From Psychroserpens mesophilus (GTDB lineage Bacteria > Bacteroidota > Bacteroidia > Flavobacteriales > Flavobacteriaceae): a stretch of 64,000 bases of DNA. Numbering within the stretch: position 1 is the stretch's first letter; each line of letters starts with the position of its first letter. Below the pieces are notes generated by a model, which was given only the letters and a program-made list of their open reading frames with translations, was not told the origin of the DNA and searched no databases. Position numbers and translations under genes: made by a program. This document shows positions 8,963-18,900 of this stretch, piece by piece. The DNA lies in contig NZ_JXJP01000014.1 in the NCBI RefSeq assembly GCF_000826645.1, positions 62,001 through 126,000 on the forward strand, read 5' to 3'.

Positions 8963-9415
8963 ATGAGTAACATTCGCATTACAAAACAGTTCTCTTTTGA
9001 AACAGGTCATGCCTTGTACGGTTATGACGGAAAATGTAAAAATGTTCACGGACATAGTTACAGATTAGACGTAACTGTTATTGGCACACCTATTTCAGAT
9101 ACTTCCAATGTTAAATTCGGAATGGTTATCGATTTTAGTGACCTTAAAAAAATAGTAAAGGAGGAAATTGTTGACGTCTTCGATCATGCAACTGTGTTTA
9201 ATAAAAACACACCACATGTTGAACTGGCAAAAGAATTAAAAGAAAGAGATCACAATGTGCTGCTTGTAGATTATCAACCTACCAGTGAGATGATGGTCAT
9301 TGATTTTGCTGAAAAAATAAAGAAAAGATTACCCAAAAATATTCAGCTACACTCTTTAAAATTGCAAGAAACAGCAACCTCTTATGCTCAGTGGTTTGCT
9401 TCAGATAATGACTAA
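8963..9415 (+). CDS. queD: 6-carboxy-5,6,7,8-tetrahydropterin synthase
   Basis: QueD/6-pyruvoyl-tetrahydropterin synthase family (150 aa). It converts 7,8-dihydroneopterin triphosphate to 6-carboxytetrahydropterin in the preQ0/queuosine pathway. Zinc ligands and the catalytic Cys are visible as His16 (FETGHALYG) and C25-K-N-V-H29-G-H31. The DVFDHATVFN segment and the C-terminal LQETATSYAQW (Glu anchoring the pterin) are also intact. The length is slightly above the 120-140 aa usual for QueD, as in other Bacteroidota. It overlaps lpxH by 8 nt. Confidence 0.92.
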   Translation: MSNIRITKQFSFETGHALYGYDGKCKNVHGHSYRLDVTVIGTPISDTSNVKFGMVIDFSDLKKIVKEEIVDVFDHATVFNKNTPHVELAKELKERDHNVLLVDYQPTSEMMVIDFAEKIKKRLPKNIQLHSLKLQETATSYAQWFASDND

Positions 9416-10181
9416 ACCAACGCACATAAAAATTCCACAAGGCAAATTCATCTATTTTGCTTCAGACAATCATTTGGGAGCGCCAACCATGGAGGCTTCT
9501 CTGCCTCGTGAAAAGAAATTTGTTGCCTGGTTAGACGAAGTGAAAAAAGATGCTGCAGCCATTTTTTTATTAGGTGATTTATTCGATTTCTGGTTTGAAT
9601 ACGGTACCGTTGTCCCAAAAGGTTTTGTTAGAACTTTAGGAAAACTTGCTGAAATTAGCGATTCAGGCATTCCAATTTATTTCTTTGTTGGAAACCACGA
9701 CTTATGGATGAATGGCTATTTTGAAACCGAACTCAATATCCCTGTATTCCATAAACCAAAAGAATTTATCTTTAACGAGACCTCGTTTTACATTGCTCAT
9801 GGAGATGGTTTAGGGCCTTTCGACAAAGGGTATAAACGTATGAAAAAAGTGTTTACTAACCCTGTTTTTAAATTCTTATTTAAATGGATGCATCCAGATA
9901 TTGGAATGAGAGTTGCACAATACCTTTCCGTTAAAAACAAGCTGATATCTGGCGAACATGATGCCACATATTTAGGCGCTGATAAAGAATGGCTCATTCA
10001 ATATAGTAGTTCAAAATTAAAAGAAGCACATCGCGACTTTTTTGTGTATGGACATCGTCACTTACCTATGACAGTAGATTTAGAAAACAATTCAAAGTAT
10101 GTGAATCTTGGGGATTGGATTCAATATTTTACCTATGGTGTTTTTGATGGCGAAAGTTTTGAGTTGAAGACCTTCAATTAA
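9408..10181 (+). CDS. lpxH: UDP-2,3-diacylglucosamine diphosphatase (lipid A biosynthesis)
   Basis: A calcineurin-like metallophosphoesterase (257 aa) of the LpxH type, which hydrolyses UDP-2,3-diacylglucosamine to lipid X at the inner membrane. The phosphoesterase motifs are in order: D20-x-H22 (FASDNHLG), GDLFDFW, GNHDLWM, AHGDGLG and YGHRHLP. The ATG at 9408 was preferred over the one at 9384 because it overlaps the queD stop and directly precedes the conserved region. A diverged UDP-sugar hydrolase is the only alternative considered. Confidence 0.9.
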   Translation: MTKPTHIKIPQGKFIYFASDNHLGAPTMEASLPREKKFVAWLDEVKKDAAAIFLLGDLFDFWFEYGTVVPKGFVRTLGKLAEISDSGIPIYFFVGNHDLWMNGYFETELNIPVFHKPKEFIFNETSFYIAHGDGLGPFDKGYKRMKKVFTNPVFKFLFKWMHPDIGMRVAQYLSVKNKLISGEHDATYLGADKEWLIQYSSSKLKEAHRDFFVYGHRHLPMTVDLENNSKYVNLGDWIQYFTYGVFDGESFELKTFN

Positions 10182-10270
10182 ATGCTTTATGTCGTTCTGA
10201 AGGACAAACAACTGTCAATCTAAATAAAATCAGGAAAACAACTGAAAAATAGTTAGATTAAAAGGGACCC

Positions 10271-11554
10271 CTAATCTTTTTCGTGCTCTTCTAAGTCCTT
10301 CGCTAAATCTAATCTTCGGAAAGATGGTGACACAAAAGCTGTAGTTACAACTGTAATCAGCGTCATAGTTCCTCCAAAAACAACTGCTGTCGCTGTTCCC
10401 ATTATTTTAGCTGTTAATCCACTTTCAAAAGCACCAAGCTCATTAGATGATCCAACAAACATCGAATTTACCGAAGATACGCGACCTCGCATATGATCTG
10501 GTGTTTTAAGTTGTAATATTGTTTGACGAATAACCATCGAAACACCATCGAAAACTCCACTTAAGAATAAAGCTACTACAGACATCCAAAAGACAGTCGA
10601 TAATCCGAAAGCAATAATACTTAATCCAAAACCAAAAACAGCAACCAACAACTTTAACCCCGCTTTTTTCACAATTGGAATATAGGCTGTTACTAACATT
10701 GTTAAAAATGAGCCAACATTTGGTGCTGCTACTAAAATTCCGAAACCTTCCGGACCAGCATCCAAAATATCGGTTGCAAAAACAGCAGCTAAAGCAATTG
10801 CTCCTCCAAATAAAACTGAAATCATATCTAAGGTAAGAGCCCCTAAAATAGCCTTTGTTTTAAACACAAAGTTGACACCTTCCTTTAAACTTTTCATAAC
10901 AGGTTCGCCGATATTGGGATTTAAAATAGGTTTTCTTTTCACTTGAAACAACATGAGTAATGAAAACATCACCAAGCCAAAAACGATACATAGTGACCAA
11001 TGTACTCCCATTTGTTCGTTTTCGCCCAGCCATCCTATTGAAAAACCAGCAAAAGTAACACCTAATACTCGAGCCATTTGCCATGTAGAACTATTCCAGG
11101 TTGCTGCATTCGGATATACTTTCTTCGGAACAATGAGTGCTACTAATGAAAATATTGAAGGTCCGAAAAACGAGCGTAATAGTCCACCAAAAAATACCAA
11201 GGCATAAATAGCATATAAAATATGTTTTACAGACCAGGTTGCTGAAACTTCAGGTGATGTAATCCAAAACAGTGCAAAGCTTATGATTGAAAATAGAGCA
11301 ATACAAACTGCAAGGAGATTCCGCTTTTCTTTTTGGTCGACGATATGCCCTGCAAACAAAGCCATACCTAGTGCTGGAATAATTTCCATAAGTCCGATTA
11401 AACCAATATACAAGGGATCTTTTGTAAGTGCATATACCTGCCATTCGATGATTACAAATTGCATCGACCAGGCAAACACTAAGGCGAAACGAACTAATAT
11501 AAACATATTGAATTCTCTGTATCGCAACGCTGCGTAAGGATCTTGTTTCGCCAT
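10271..11554 (-). CDS. MFS transporter
   Basis: A 427-aa major facilitator superfamily protein with about twelve transmembrane helices and a charged C-terminus (DLAKDLEEHEKD). Its sequence (NMFILVRFALVFAWSMQFVIIEWQVYALTKDPLYIGLIGL, in two parts) resembles the enterobactin-exporter/MFS_3-type group of flavobacterial transporters. The cytoplasmic loop 2-3 motif is visible as GHIVDQKEKRN. The cargo is unknown. It starts 2 nt after the recJ stop, so the two probably form an operon with recJ first. A weak hairpin (AGATTA...TAATCT, 10255-10276) overlaps its stop codon. Confidence 0.87.
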   Translation of the reverse strand: MAKQDPYAALRYREFNMFILVRFALVFAWSMQFVIIEWQVYALTKDPLYIGLIGLMEIIPALGMALFAGHIVDQKEKRNLLAVCIALFSIISFALFWITSPEVSATWSVKHILYAIYALVFFGGLLRSFFGPSIFSLVALIVPKKVYPNAATWNSSTWQMARVLGVTFAGFSIGWLGENEQMGVHWSLCIVFGLVMFSLLMLFQVKRKPILNPNIGEPVMKSLKEGVNFVFKTKAILGALTLDMISVLFGGAIALAAVFATDILDAGPEGFGILVAAPNVGSFLTMLVTAYIPIVKKAGLKLLVAVFGFGLSIIAFGLSTVFWMSVVALFLSGVFDGVSMVIRQTILQLKTPDHMRGRVSSVNSMFVGSSNELGAFESGLTAKIMGTATAVVFGGTMTLITVVTTAFVSPSFRRLDLAKDLEEHEKD

Positions 11555-11556
11555 AG

Positions 11557-13245
11557 TTAAGCTTTAATATCTCTGATTTTTAATTGCAGACTAACATTGC
11601 CTTGCCAATGATTTTCATCTATGGAGTACACAGCCTTAAACGGTTTTTTATCTTTAATTAAGCTTAGTTTATCTCCTAAATTGAAAGCAATTCCAACTAT
11701 ATGTTGCTGCCCTTGACGAACCGTTAATCTTAGGTGTTTATCATCCTCTCCAACACATTTTCCGTAACCTGTATCCTTTAAATTTTCAGTCATAAAAATT
11801 GGCGTCATATTTCCTGGTCCGAAAGGTGCAAACTGACGAATGATTCGGTAAAATTTAGGTGTAATATCGCTGAGTTCAATTTGTTCATCAATTTTAATTT
11901 CTGGCGTGAGTAAACTTCGGTCTATGGTTTTAGAAACCTCATCTTCAAAAGCCTGTTTGAAAGCTTCGTAATTTTCTTCTTTCAGCGTTAAACCAGCCGC
12001 ATATTTATGGCCTCCAAACTGCTCTATGTGTTCACTACAGGCTTCCAAAGCATTATACACATCAAAACCTTTTACCGAACGTGCTGAAGCTGCTAGCTTA
12101 TCGCCACTTTTAGTAAACACCAATGTGGGTCTGTAATACGTTTCAGTCAATCGTGAAGCTACAATACCAATAACACCTTTATGCCAGGATTCGTGGTATA
12201 CCACAGAGGTTAATCTATCTTCTTCTTTATTTTCCAGAATTTGCTCTAAAGCTTCTTCAGTAATACGTTGATCAGCTTCTCGCCTGTCAAGATTGAATAT
12301 GTTAATTTCTTTAGCGTAAGCTTCCGCTAAAAACTCGTCGGTTTCAGTTAATAAAGTTACAGCGTAATTACCATGTTTCATTCGACCAGCAGCATTAATT
12401 CTAGGAGCCACAATAAACACAACATCTGTAATAGTCAGTTCGTCTTTTTTTACTTCAGAAATAAGCGCTTTAATACCAGGTCTAGGATGAGTATTGATGA
12501 CTTGCAATCCGAAATATGCTAAAGCTCGATTTTCTCCAGTAATGGGAACGATATCTGCTCCAATAGCAGTCGCGACTAAATCTAAATAATCTGCTAAATC
12601 TTCAGCCGTGAGACCTTCTTTTGAAGCCAAAGCCTGAATTAATTTAAATCCAACGCCACAACCACATAATTCTTTATAAGGATACTCACAATCCTCTCGT
12701 TTCGGATCTAAAACAGCTATGGCTTTTGGTAATTCGGTTCCTGGTCGATGATGATCACAGATGATAAAATCGATACCTTTTTTAGTAGCATAAGCAACTT
12801 TGTCAATAGCTTTTACGCCACAATCTAAAGCTATAATTAGTGTAAACTCGTTGTCATGCGCAAAATCAATGCCTTTAAAAGACACGCCATAACCTTCATC
12901 GTAGCGATCTGGAATATAAGTTGCGATACGTTCAGATTTAGTTTTCAAATAGGATGAAAGTAATGCTACAGAAGTGGTTCCATCAACATCATAATCACCA
13001 TACACTAAAATATTCTCTTGGTTTGCTAAAGCTTTTTCTATTCGAGATACAGCCAAATCCATATCTTTCATTAGAAACGGATCATGTAAATCATTTAAAC
13101 TCGGTCTGAAAAATGTTTTAGCAGCTTCATACGTTTCGATACCACGTTGAATTAACAGCGTTGCAACTGCAGGATCTACCTGAAGCGCTTTTTGTAAGTC
13201 TTCAACAGTTTTTGTATCTGGTTTTGGTTTTAGAGTCCAACGCAT
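11557..13245 (-). CDS. recJ: Single-stranded-DNA-specific exonuclease RecJ
   Basis: 5'-3' ssDNA exonuclease of the DHH phosphoesterase superfamily (562 aa), acting in recombinational and mismatch repair. The manganese-binding motifs are visible: YGDYDVDGTTSVAL (motif I), IALDCG, CDHHRPG (DHH), PRINAAGRM and GGHKYAAG (DHHA1). The OB-like C-terminal domain ends in LKIRDIKA. Full length for the family. It is followed without a gap by the MFS gene. Confidence 0.95.
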   Translation of the reverse strand: MRWTLKPKPDTKTVEDLQKALQVDPAVATLLIQRGIETYEAAKTFFRPSLNDLHDPFLMKDMDLAVSRIEKALANQENILVYGDYDVDGTTSVALLSSYLKTKSERIATYIPDRYDEGYGVSFKGIDFAHDNEFTLIIALDCGVKAIDKVAYATKKGIDFIICDHHRPGTELPKAIAVLDPKREDCEYPYKELCGCGVGFKLIQALASKEGLTAEDLADYLDLVATAIGADIVPITGENRALAYFGLQVINTHPRPGIKALISEVKKDELTITDVVFIVAPRINAAGRMKHGNYAVTLLTETDEFLAEAYAKEINIFNLDRREADQRITEEALEQILENKEEDRLTSVVYHESWHKGVIGIVASRLTETYYRPTLVFTKSGDKLAASARSVKGFDVYNALEACSEHIEQFGGHKYAAGLTLKEENYEAFKQAFEDEVSKTIDRSLLTPEIKIDEQIELSDITPKFYRIIRQFAPFGPGNMTPIFMTENLKDTGYGKCVGEDDKHLRLTVRQGQQHIVGIAFNLGDKLSLIKDKKPFKAVYSIDENHWQGNVSLQLKIRDIKA

Positions 13246-13304
13246 AAATTGGTAAAAATGAAATTATACTATTATTCAGAATGTAGTAGAGAACCTATAA
13301 TTGG

Positions 13305-13329
13305 TTTCGACTGCGATCAAACTGACAAC
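13305..13329. repeat. Degenerate interspersed palindromic repeat (copy 1)
   Basis: TTCGACTGCGATCAAACTGACA in the recJ upstream region is a decayed form of the TTCGACTGCGCTCA-n-TGACA element seen elsewhere in this window. It lies outside any gene. Confidence 0.45.
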
Positions 13330-13366
13330 AACGCTATCAACAGTTTACTAATATAGAAAATTTTCG

Positions 13367-13789
13367 CTAAATATTATGATAATGAATAGATGTTTTTACT
13401 TCTGCAAATCTCCTAAACATTTCCATCACACCACAATATTTTTCAATAGAAAGATCTACGGCTTTTTTAATCTTATCCTCATCTAACTGGTCACCATAAA
13501 AATGGTATTCAACAGAAACTGTATGGTAATATTTGGGATGTTCCTCTGTTAACTCACCATAGGTATCAATTCTAAAATCTGAAAAGGACACTTTCATTTT
13601 CTTTAAAATAGACACCACATCTAATCCTGAACAACCAGCCAACGACGATAACATCATTGCTTTAGGAGCTAATCCGGAATTGTAACCACCATTTTCAGGT
13701 GAAGTATCCATGAGTAATGTTTTTCCACTTGGATTATCAGAATCAAACTGTAAATTTCCTTTCCAGTGTGTGACTACTTTATGAGACAT
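13367..13789 (-). CDS. OsmC family peroxiredoxin-like protein
   Basis: A 140-aa OsmC/Ohr-fold protein. The first reactive Cys is visible in SLAGCSGLDVVSILKKM (about residue 53) and the second in EKYCGVMEMFRRF (about residue 119), matching the two redox Cys of the family. OsmC proteins reduce organic hydroperoxides or act on thiol-linked substrates in the cytoplasm. It is divergent from the AhpD-like gene, which fits a shared oxidative-stress setting. A TATTTTTG box on the minus strand (13843-13850) is a candidate -7 element. Confidence 0.9.
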   Translation of the reverse strand: MSHKVVTHWKGNLQFDSDNPSGKTLLMDTSPENGGYNSGLAPKAMMLSSLAGCSGLDVVSILKKMKVSFSDFRIDTYGELTEEHPKYYHTVSVEYHFYGDQLDEDKIKKAVDLSIEKYCGVMEMFRRFAEVKTSIHYHNI

Positions 13790-13879
13790 AGTTTTAAAAA
13801 ATTAAGTTAGAAGTCGCTTAAGTAATTATATATTATCTTAGTCAAAAATACTACTAAAAAACTCAAATTTCTATTCCAT

Positions 13880-14482
13880 ATGGCATTAGTTACACCATTA
13901 TCAGCAGAGCACGATCCGGAAACAAAACAACTCGCAGAATTCTTTAATGAAACCCTTGGCTTTTGTCCGAATTCTGTACTAACCATGCAAAGACGTCCTG
14001 CTATTAGTAAAGCCTTTATTAACTTAAACAAAGCGGTAATGGCTAATGAAGGTCGTGTGACTTCAGCTTTAAAACGAATGATTGCCTGGGTAAGTAGTAA
14101 TGCGACTGGTTGTCGTTATTGTCAGGCACACGCTATTAGAGCTGCAGAACGTTATGGCGCAGAACAAGTACAACTGGATAATATCTGGGACTATAGAACA
14201 CACTCGGCATTTTCTGAAGCCGAACGTGCAGCTCTAGATTTCAGTTTAGCAGCTTCACAAGTTCCTAATGCGGTGAATGCAGACATTAAAAAACGTTTAT
14301 ACGAGCATTGGGATGAAGGTGAAATTGTAGAAATGCTTGGTGTGATTTCATTATTTGGTTACCTCAATCGCTGGAATGATTCTATGGGAACAACTATGGA
14401 AGAAGGCGCCATTGAAAGCGGTAATCAGTTTCTTGGGAAACATGGTTTTGAAGTTGGGAAACATGATGGATCGCTTTATTAG
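13880..14482 (+). CDS. Carboxymuconolactone decarboxylase / AhpD-like family protein
   Basis: A 200-aa AhpD-fold protein with the redox motif C-R-Y-C-Q-A-H in TGCRYCQAHAIRAA, the C-x-x-C...H used by alkylhydroperoxidase-type enzymes. The sequence is closer to peroxidase-related CMD proteins than to true gamma-carboxymuconolactone decarboxylases. The expected role is hydroperoxide reduction or thiol redox chemistry. It is transcribed divergently from the osmC-like gene, across 90 bp. Confidence 0.87.
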   Translation: MALVTPLSAEHDPETKQLAEFFNETLGFCPNSVLTMQRRPAISKAFINLNKAVMANEGRVTSALKRMIAWVSSNATGCRYCQAHAIRAAERYGAEQVQLDNIWDYRTHSAFSEAERAALDFSLAASQVPNAVNADIKKRLYEHWDEGEIVEMLGVISLFGYLNRWNDSMGTTMEEGAIESGNQFLGKHGFEVGKHDGSLY

Positions 14483-14525
14483 ATTGCTTATATATTTTAA
14501 AGCTATAGCTGATTATGAAAATATA

Positions 14526-14550
14526 GATGCTTCGCTACGCTCTGAATGAC
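14526..14550. repeat. Interspersed palindromic repeat (copy 2)
   Basis: GATGCTTCGCTACGCTCTG followed by AATGAC. On the other strand this reads GTCATTCAGAGCGTAGCGAAGC, close to the GTCATTCTGAGC-n-AGCGAAGAATC repeat common between genes in many Bacteroidota. It sits between two convergent genes. Confidence 0.65.
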
Positions 14551-14567
14551 TAGCATTAATACAAAAC

Positions 14568-15137
14568 TTAAATTACATTTTGAACCATTTTCTTCAACTC
14601 AGGCAAAACCTCCTTATCAAACCAAGGATTCTTTGTGAGCCAAAAACGGTTTCTCGGACTAGGATGTGGTAACACGAAATGGTCAGGTAAATAGGTTTTA
14701 TAATTGGCAACCGTTTCGGTTAATGTTCGTTTGGCTCTCTCTTTTAAATAATATTTTTGAGCATACATCCCAATTAATATTACCAATTCTACATGATTCA
14801 TTTCATTAAATAAAGGCTGATGCCATTGTGGTGCACATTCTGGTCTTGGTGGCAAATCACCACTCTTTCCTTTTCCTGGATAACAAAATCCCATGGGAAC
14901 AATCGCAAACTTCGTCTCGTCATAAAACTCCTCTTCAGATACATTTAACCATTTTCGCAATTGCTTTCCAGAAGCGTCATCCCATGGAATTCCTGATGCA
15001 TGGACTTTGGTTCCAGGCGCCTGACCAATAATCACAATTTTAGATTCTGGATGTGCTGTTGCCACTGGTCGTGGACCTAAAGGAAGATATTGTTTGCAGA
15101 TTTGACATTGTCGTATGTTGTGTAGTAATGCTTCCAT
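14568..15137 (-). CDS. Uracil-DNA glycosylase family protein
   Basis: A 189-aa protein of the uracil-DNA glycosylase superfamily. Motif 1 is GQAPGTKVHASGIPWDDASG (about residues 38-57) and motif 2 is HPSPRNRFW (about residue 157). It begins with a CQICKQYLPLG region, but a full four-Cys Fe-S set is not evident. Homologues in Bacteroidota are annotated as uracil-DNA glycosylase family proteins; whether uracil is excised is not proven. It is flanked by repeat copies on both sides. Confidence 0.85.
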   Translation of the reverse strand: MEALLHNIRQCQICKQYLPLGPRPVATAHPESKIVIIGQAPGTKVHASGIPWDDASGKQLRKWLNVSEEEFYDETKFAIVPMGFCYPGKGKSGDLPPRPECAPQWHQPLFNEMNHVELVILIGMYAQKYYLKERAKRTLTETVANYKTYLPDHFVLPHPSPRNRFWLTKNPWFDKEVLPELKKMVQNVI

Positions 15138-15158
15138 TTAACTTTAGTAAATTAAGAC

Positions 15159-15182
15159 ACTTCAACTGCGCTCAGTGTGACA
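15159..15182. repeat. Interspersed palindromic repeat (copy 3)
   Basis: ACTTCAACTGCGCTCAGTGT followed by GACA lies between the uracil-DNA glycosylase gene and rsmI. It is the best match in the window to the TTCAACTGCGCTCAGTGTGACA form of this repeat. Confidence 0.65.
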
Positions 15183-15191
15183 GTTGCATAA

Positions 15192-15863
15192 CTATTTTTT
15201 ACCACCAACCACAATCACAATTTCACCTTTTGGAGGTTTATTGGTATAATAATCTAGGACTTCTTTCGCTGTGCCTCTTATGGTTTCCTCATAGAGTTTG
15301 GTTAATTCTCGCGATACAGAGACTGGCCTGTCTTCACCAAAATATTCACAAAAGTTAGCTAAGGTTTTTAACAGCTTGTGCGGACTTTCATAAAAAATGA
15401 TGGTTCGAGGTTCTTCAGCTAATAGCAGTAATCGCGTTTGACGTCCTTTCTTAACTGGAAGAAAGCCTTCAAACACAAACTTGTCATTAGGCAATCCGGA
15501 ATTCACCAATGCTGGTACAAAAGCAGTTGCTCCTGGCAAACATTCAACCTCAATATCATTTTCAACGCAAGCTCTGGTTAATAAAAAACCAGGATCTGAA
15601 ATAGCAGGTGTCCCAGCATCACTAATGAGTGCAATTGACAATCCGCTTTTAAGTTTCTGAATTAACCCTTCAACCATTTTGTGTTCATTATGCATGTGAT
15701 GACTTTGCATGTGTGTACCAATTTCAAAATACTTAAGAAGTTTTCCTGAAGTACGTGTGTCTTCAGCAAGAATTAAATCGACGTTTTTAAGAACCTCAAC
15801 AGCTCTAAAAGTCATATCTTTTAAATTTCCTATAGGAGTCGGAACAATATAGAGTTTAGACAT
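15192..15863 (-). CDS. rsmI: 16S rRNA (cytidine-1402-2'-O)-methyltransferase
   Basis: RsmI, the tetrapyrrole-methylase-fold enzyme that 2'-O-methylates C1402 of 16S rRNA (223 aa). Family motifs: SKLYIVPTPIGNLKDMT at the N-terminus, LAEDTRTSGKLL, ALISDAGTPAISDPG and the central FYESPHKL. The longer frame upstream (to 15914) was rejected, because the conserved protein starts at the Met directly before SKLYIV. Its 3' end abuts repeat copy 3. Confidence 0.95.
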   Translation of the reverse strand: MSKLYIVPTPIGNLKDMTFRAVEVLKNVDLILAEDTRTSGKLLKYFEIGTHMQSHHMHNEHKMVEGLIQKLKSGLSIALISDAGTPAISDPGFLLTRACVENDIEVECLPGATAFVPALVNSGLPNDKFVFEGFLPVKKGRQTRLLLLAEEPRTIIFYESPHKLLKTLANFCEYFGEDRPVSVSRELTKLYEETIRGTAKEVLDYYTNKPPKGEIVIVVGGKK

Positions 15864-15952
15864 TATCATTTTGATTGTTTTCAAATTTACAATCTTTAGT
15901 CTATATTCACGCAACCAATAGTAGTATTTGACATCTAGTTGTAAACCCGTTT

Positions 15953-18900
15953 ATGTTAAAAAAATGTCTTATCATTCTTTTTTTATGTGCTTCCTATATT
16001 CAAACTGAAGCTCAAACTACAGATTTAGCAGTATTGGTTGAAGCTCAAAACAGTAGTAATGTAGATGTGTCTCAGGTTCATATTTATCAAGAATTTCAAT
16101 ACATTATCAAGATTCTCAATTCGGGTAATTTAGTAAACAATGCTACGTTTACTCAAGAGATTAATTCGAATATATCTGTTGTTTCATTTGCATATCAAAA
16201 TGCTTCAGGAGGTGCAGGAATTGTAACAGATTTCGTTTTAGACCCAACAACAAATAACCTATCTGGAACGATCACATCGCTACCTACAAATTCCAGCATT
16301 GAAGTAAAGGTTACAGTCATTGCTCCAACGTTCGTTGGTGGAGTTGCTACTAATGTTACTGTGTTTCCACCAGAAAACACAACAGATATTGATAGTTCGA
16401 ACAACCAATCTATTATCTCATTAGATGTCACGGACCTTGACATTGACTTCACAGTAGTCCTCAACCAGATAACACCAAATGAAGGCACACCAATAAGTGC
16501 TTGGGGAGATAATGTGACGTATCAATTTACCATTCAAAATCACAGTAGTATTGCATTTCCCATAGATGCTTTTGCGTTTAATATGAGTAGTAATCCAATA
16601 GTAAACGGAGAGGCAGATGCTCAAATTCAATCTTTAGAATGTATTGCAACAACAAACGGAGTTGAATGCCCAGAAGATCTTCCGTTTTCAACTGGCATTC
16701 AAAATGTAGATGCTGGAGTAGAGATTTTTTCATTTAATGATGGCATCGTATTTCCAGTAAATGGAACGATTACGTTTGAAATTGTAGTCAAATTTCTTGA
16801 AGGTCCTTGTGCTGAAACACCAGATGTTATTAATATTGAAAGTATTGTTGGTATTGTACTAAGTCACGATAATGTATCATCTAATGAATCCAATACTGTT
16901 AATACACTTTTATTAACTCCTGAAGCCTGCCTGTTGACCGATTTAGCGATTGAAACCGAAGTGATTCAGCCCACAAGTGGAGGCATAAGTGACTGGAGTG
17001 ACCTTGTTATATTAGAAACCGTAGTGAGTAATTTAGGCTCTTTTGATGTCCCTATTCGCTTCTTTCTTCAAAACCTGACTTCTGCTGCAGGTACATGGAA
17101 TTTAATAAGTGTGACCTGTACAGGAACTACTGGCACATTAGATTGTAATGATGTGATGTTTAATTTAAATGGTGAATCATGGAACACGTTCAATTTTGAT
17201 ATTCCTGCTGGAGCAACAATTACAGTTGAAACAGTTTTAAATTATGAGGAACCTCAATGTAGTTCTAACCCTTCATTATATACGTCTCAAATTAGGAGTG
17301 CTATCAATATCATTCCACAAGATGTCATTGATATTGATTACAGTAATAATTTTGATGATGATTTTGTTGTGCTTTTCCCTGCGGAAGAATGTCCGTTTTC
17401 AGATTTAACTGTCACCAAAACTCAGATTGATCCACAATTACCACTAGGTGGCTCAGACCAAAATCCGATGCCATGGGGAAATGTCACTTATGAAATCACA
17501 GCCAGTAACATTGGTGATGAAGATACGTTTATGACCTTAATTGATTTGTATGCTAGTTCTGGCTTTGGTGCCACAGGAATTTTAAGGAGTGTAGAATGTA
17601 TTTCGTCAACAGGAGGTGCTTCTTGTGGTTCTATAGAAATTCAAAATATTGATGTAGAAATAGATCAAAACTCTACTGATCCGGTTTTTTGGGAAATCAC
17701 CCAAAATGAAAATTGGTTTATGCCAGCTGGATCTTCAGTGACCTTCAGAACCGTTCATACCTGGCTTCCAGATTGTAGTGATGAACCCATTCCAGTCATT
17801 AATAATGTAAATGTATTCGCTTATGGAGGAACACCTGATGGCGTTAATACAAATAATGGCTTTTCTGCAACCACGTATTTCACACCTTGTGTAGATTTAA
17901 TTATTCAAACATTCCCATCAATATCAACGGTTCCTGTAAATTCTACATTTAACTGGATTGTTGACGTCACGAATAGCAATACCAGCTCAACAGCTATTGA
18001 TGCTGCGTTTTCAAACACTTTAAATCCCGCTTTTACAATTGTTGGATCACCAACATGTCAAATACAAAATGGTACTGCTAGTTGTATTACCAATTTTAAT
18101 GTTAGTGGTTCTAACATCACAGGAACGATTCCCTTATTGGAAGCAGGCGCAACTATACGGGTTGTGATTCCAGTTCTGGCACCTAATTATGGTGGTGTTT
18201 TTAATAATATTGCAAGCGTATTTCCTAGTGAAATTAATAATGAAGAATTAACACCTGAAACTAATATTTCGATCAGTAGTGCTCAAGTCGTATCGCCAAC
18301 CTTAATCAAAAGTTATAATCCTGAAATTATTATCGCTGGAGATGTAAGTACATTAACATTCACCATTAATAATGTGGCTACAAATCCTACTCAAAATGGG
18401 ATTAGCTTTACTGATAATTTAGCGCCAGAACTCAATTTAGTTAGTACTCCCACTTGGGTAGATGCTAATGGATGTACGGCTAATTTTATTGGAAATCCGG
18501 GTGATGATTTCGTTGGTGTCACTGACTTAACGTTTCCTCAAGGTGTAAGCAGTTGTACCTTTTCGGTTGAGGTAACTTCTGATAATATTGGAGTATACTT
18601 GAATGATGACTTAAATTTTAGCAACCAGAGTAATATAGATACTACACAAACTGAAGCGACACTTACTGTTATTGAAGACACCTCTAATGTAGATATTGAA
18701 GTACTAAAAACTGTATCTGAAACCTCAGTGTTTTTAAATGATGAAATAGATTTTACGATTACTACCTCTAATATTGGAACAACAACAGCAACACAAATTG
18801 AAATTTATGAAAGTTTGCCTATTGGGTATCAGTACATTTCTCATACTACAACTCAAGGCACTTATGATACCACATCATCTCTATGGACTTTAAGCTTCTT

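Noticed and set aside
10255-10276. Hairpin AGATTA...TAATCT as terminator of the MFS gene
   Set aside because: Only a six-base AT-rich stem that overlaps the stop codon; too weak to call.
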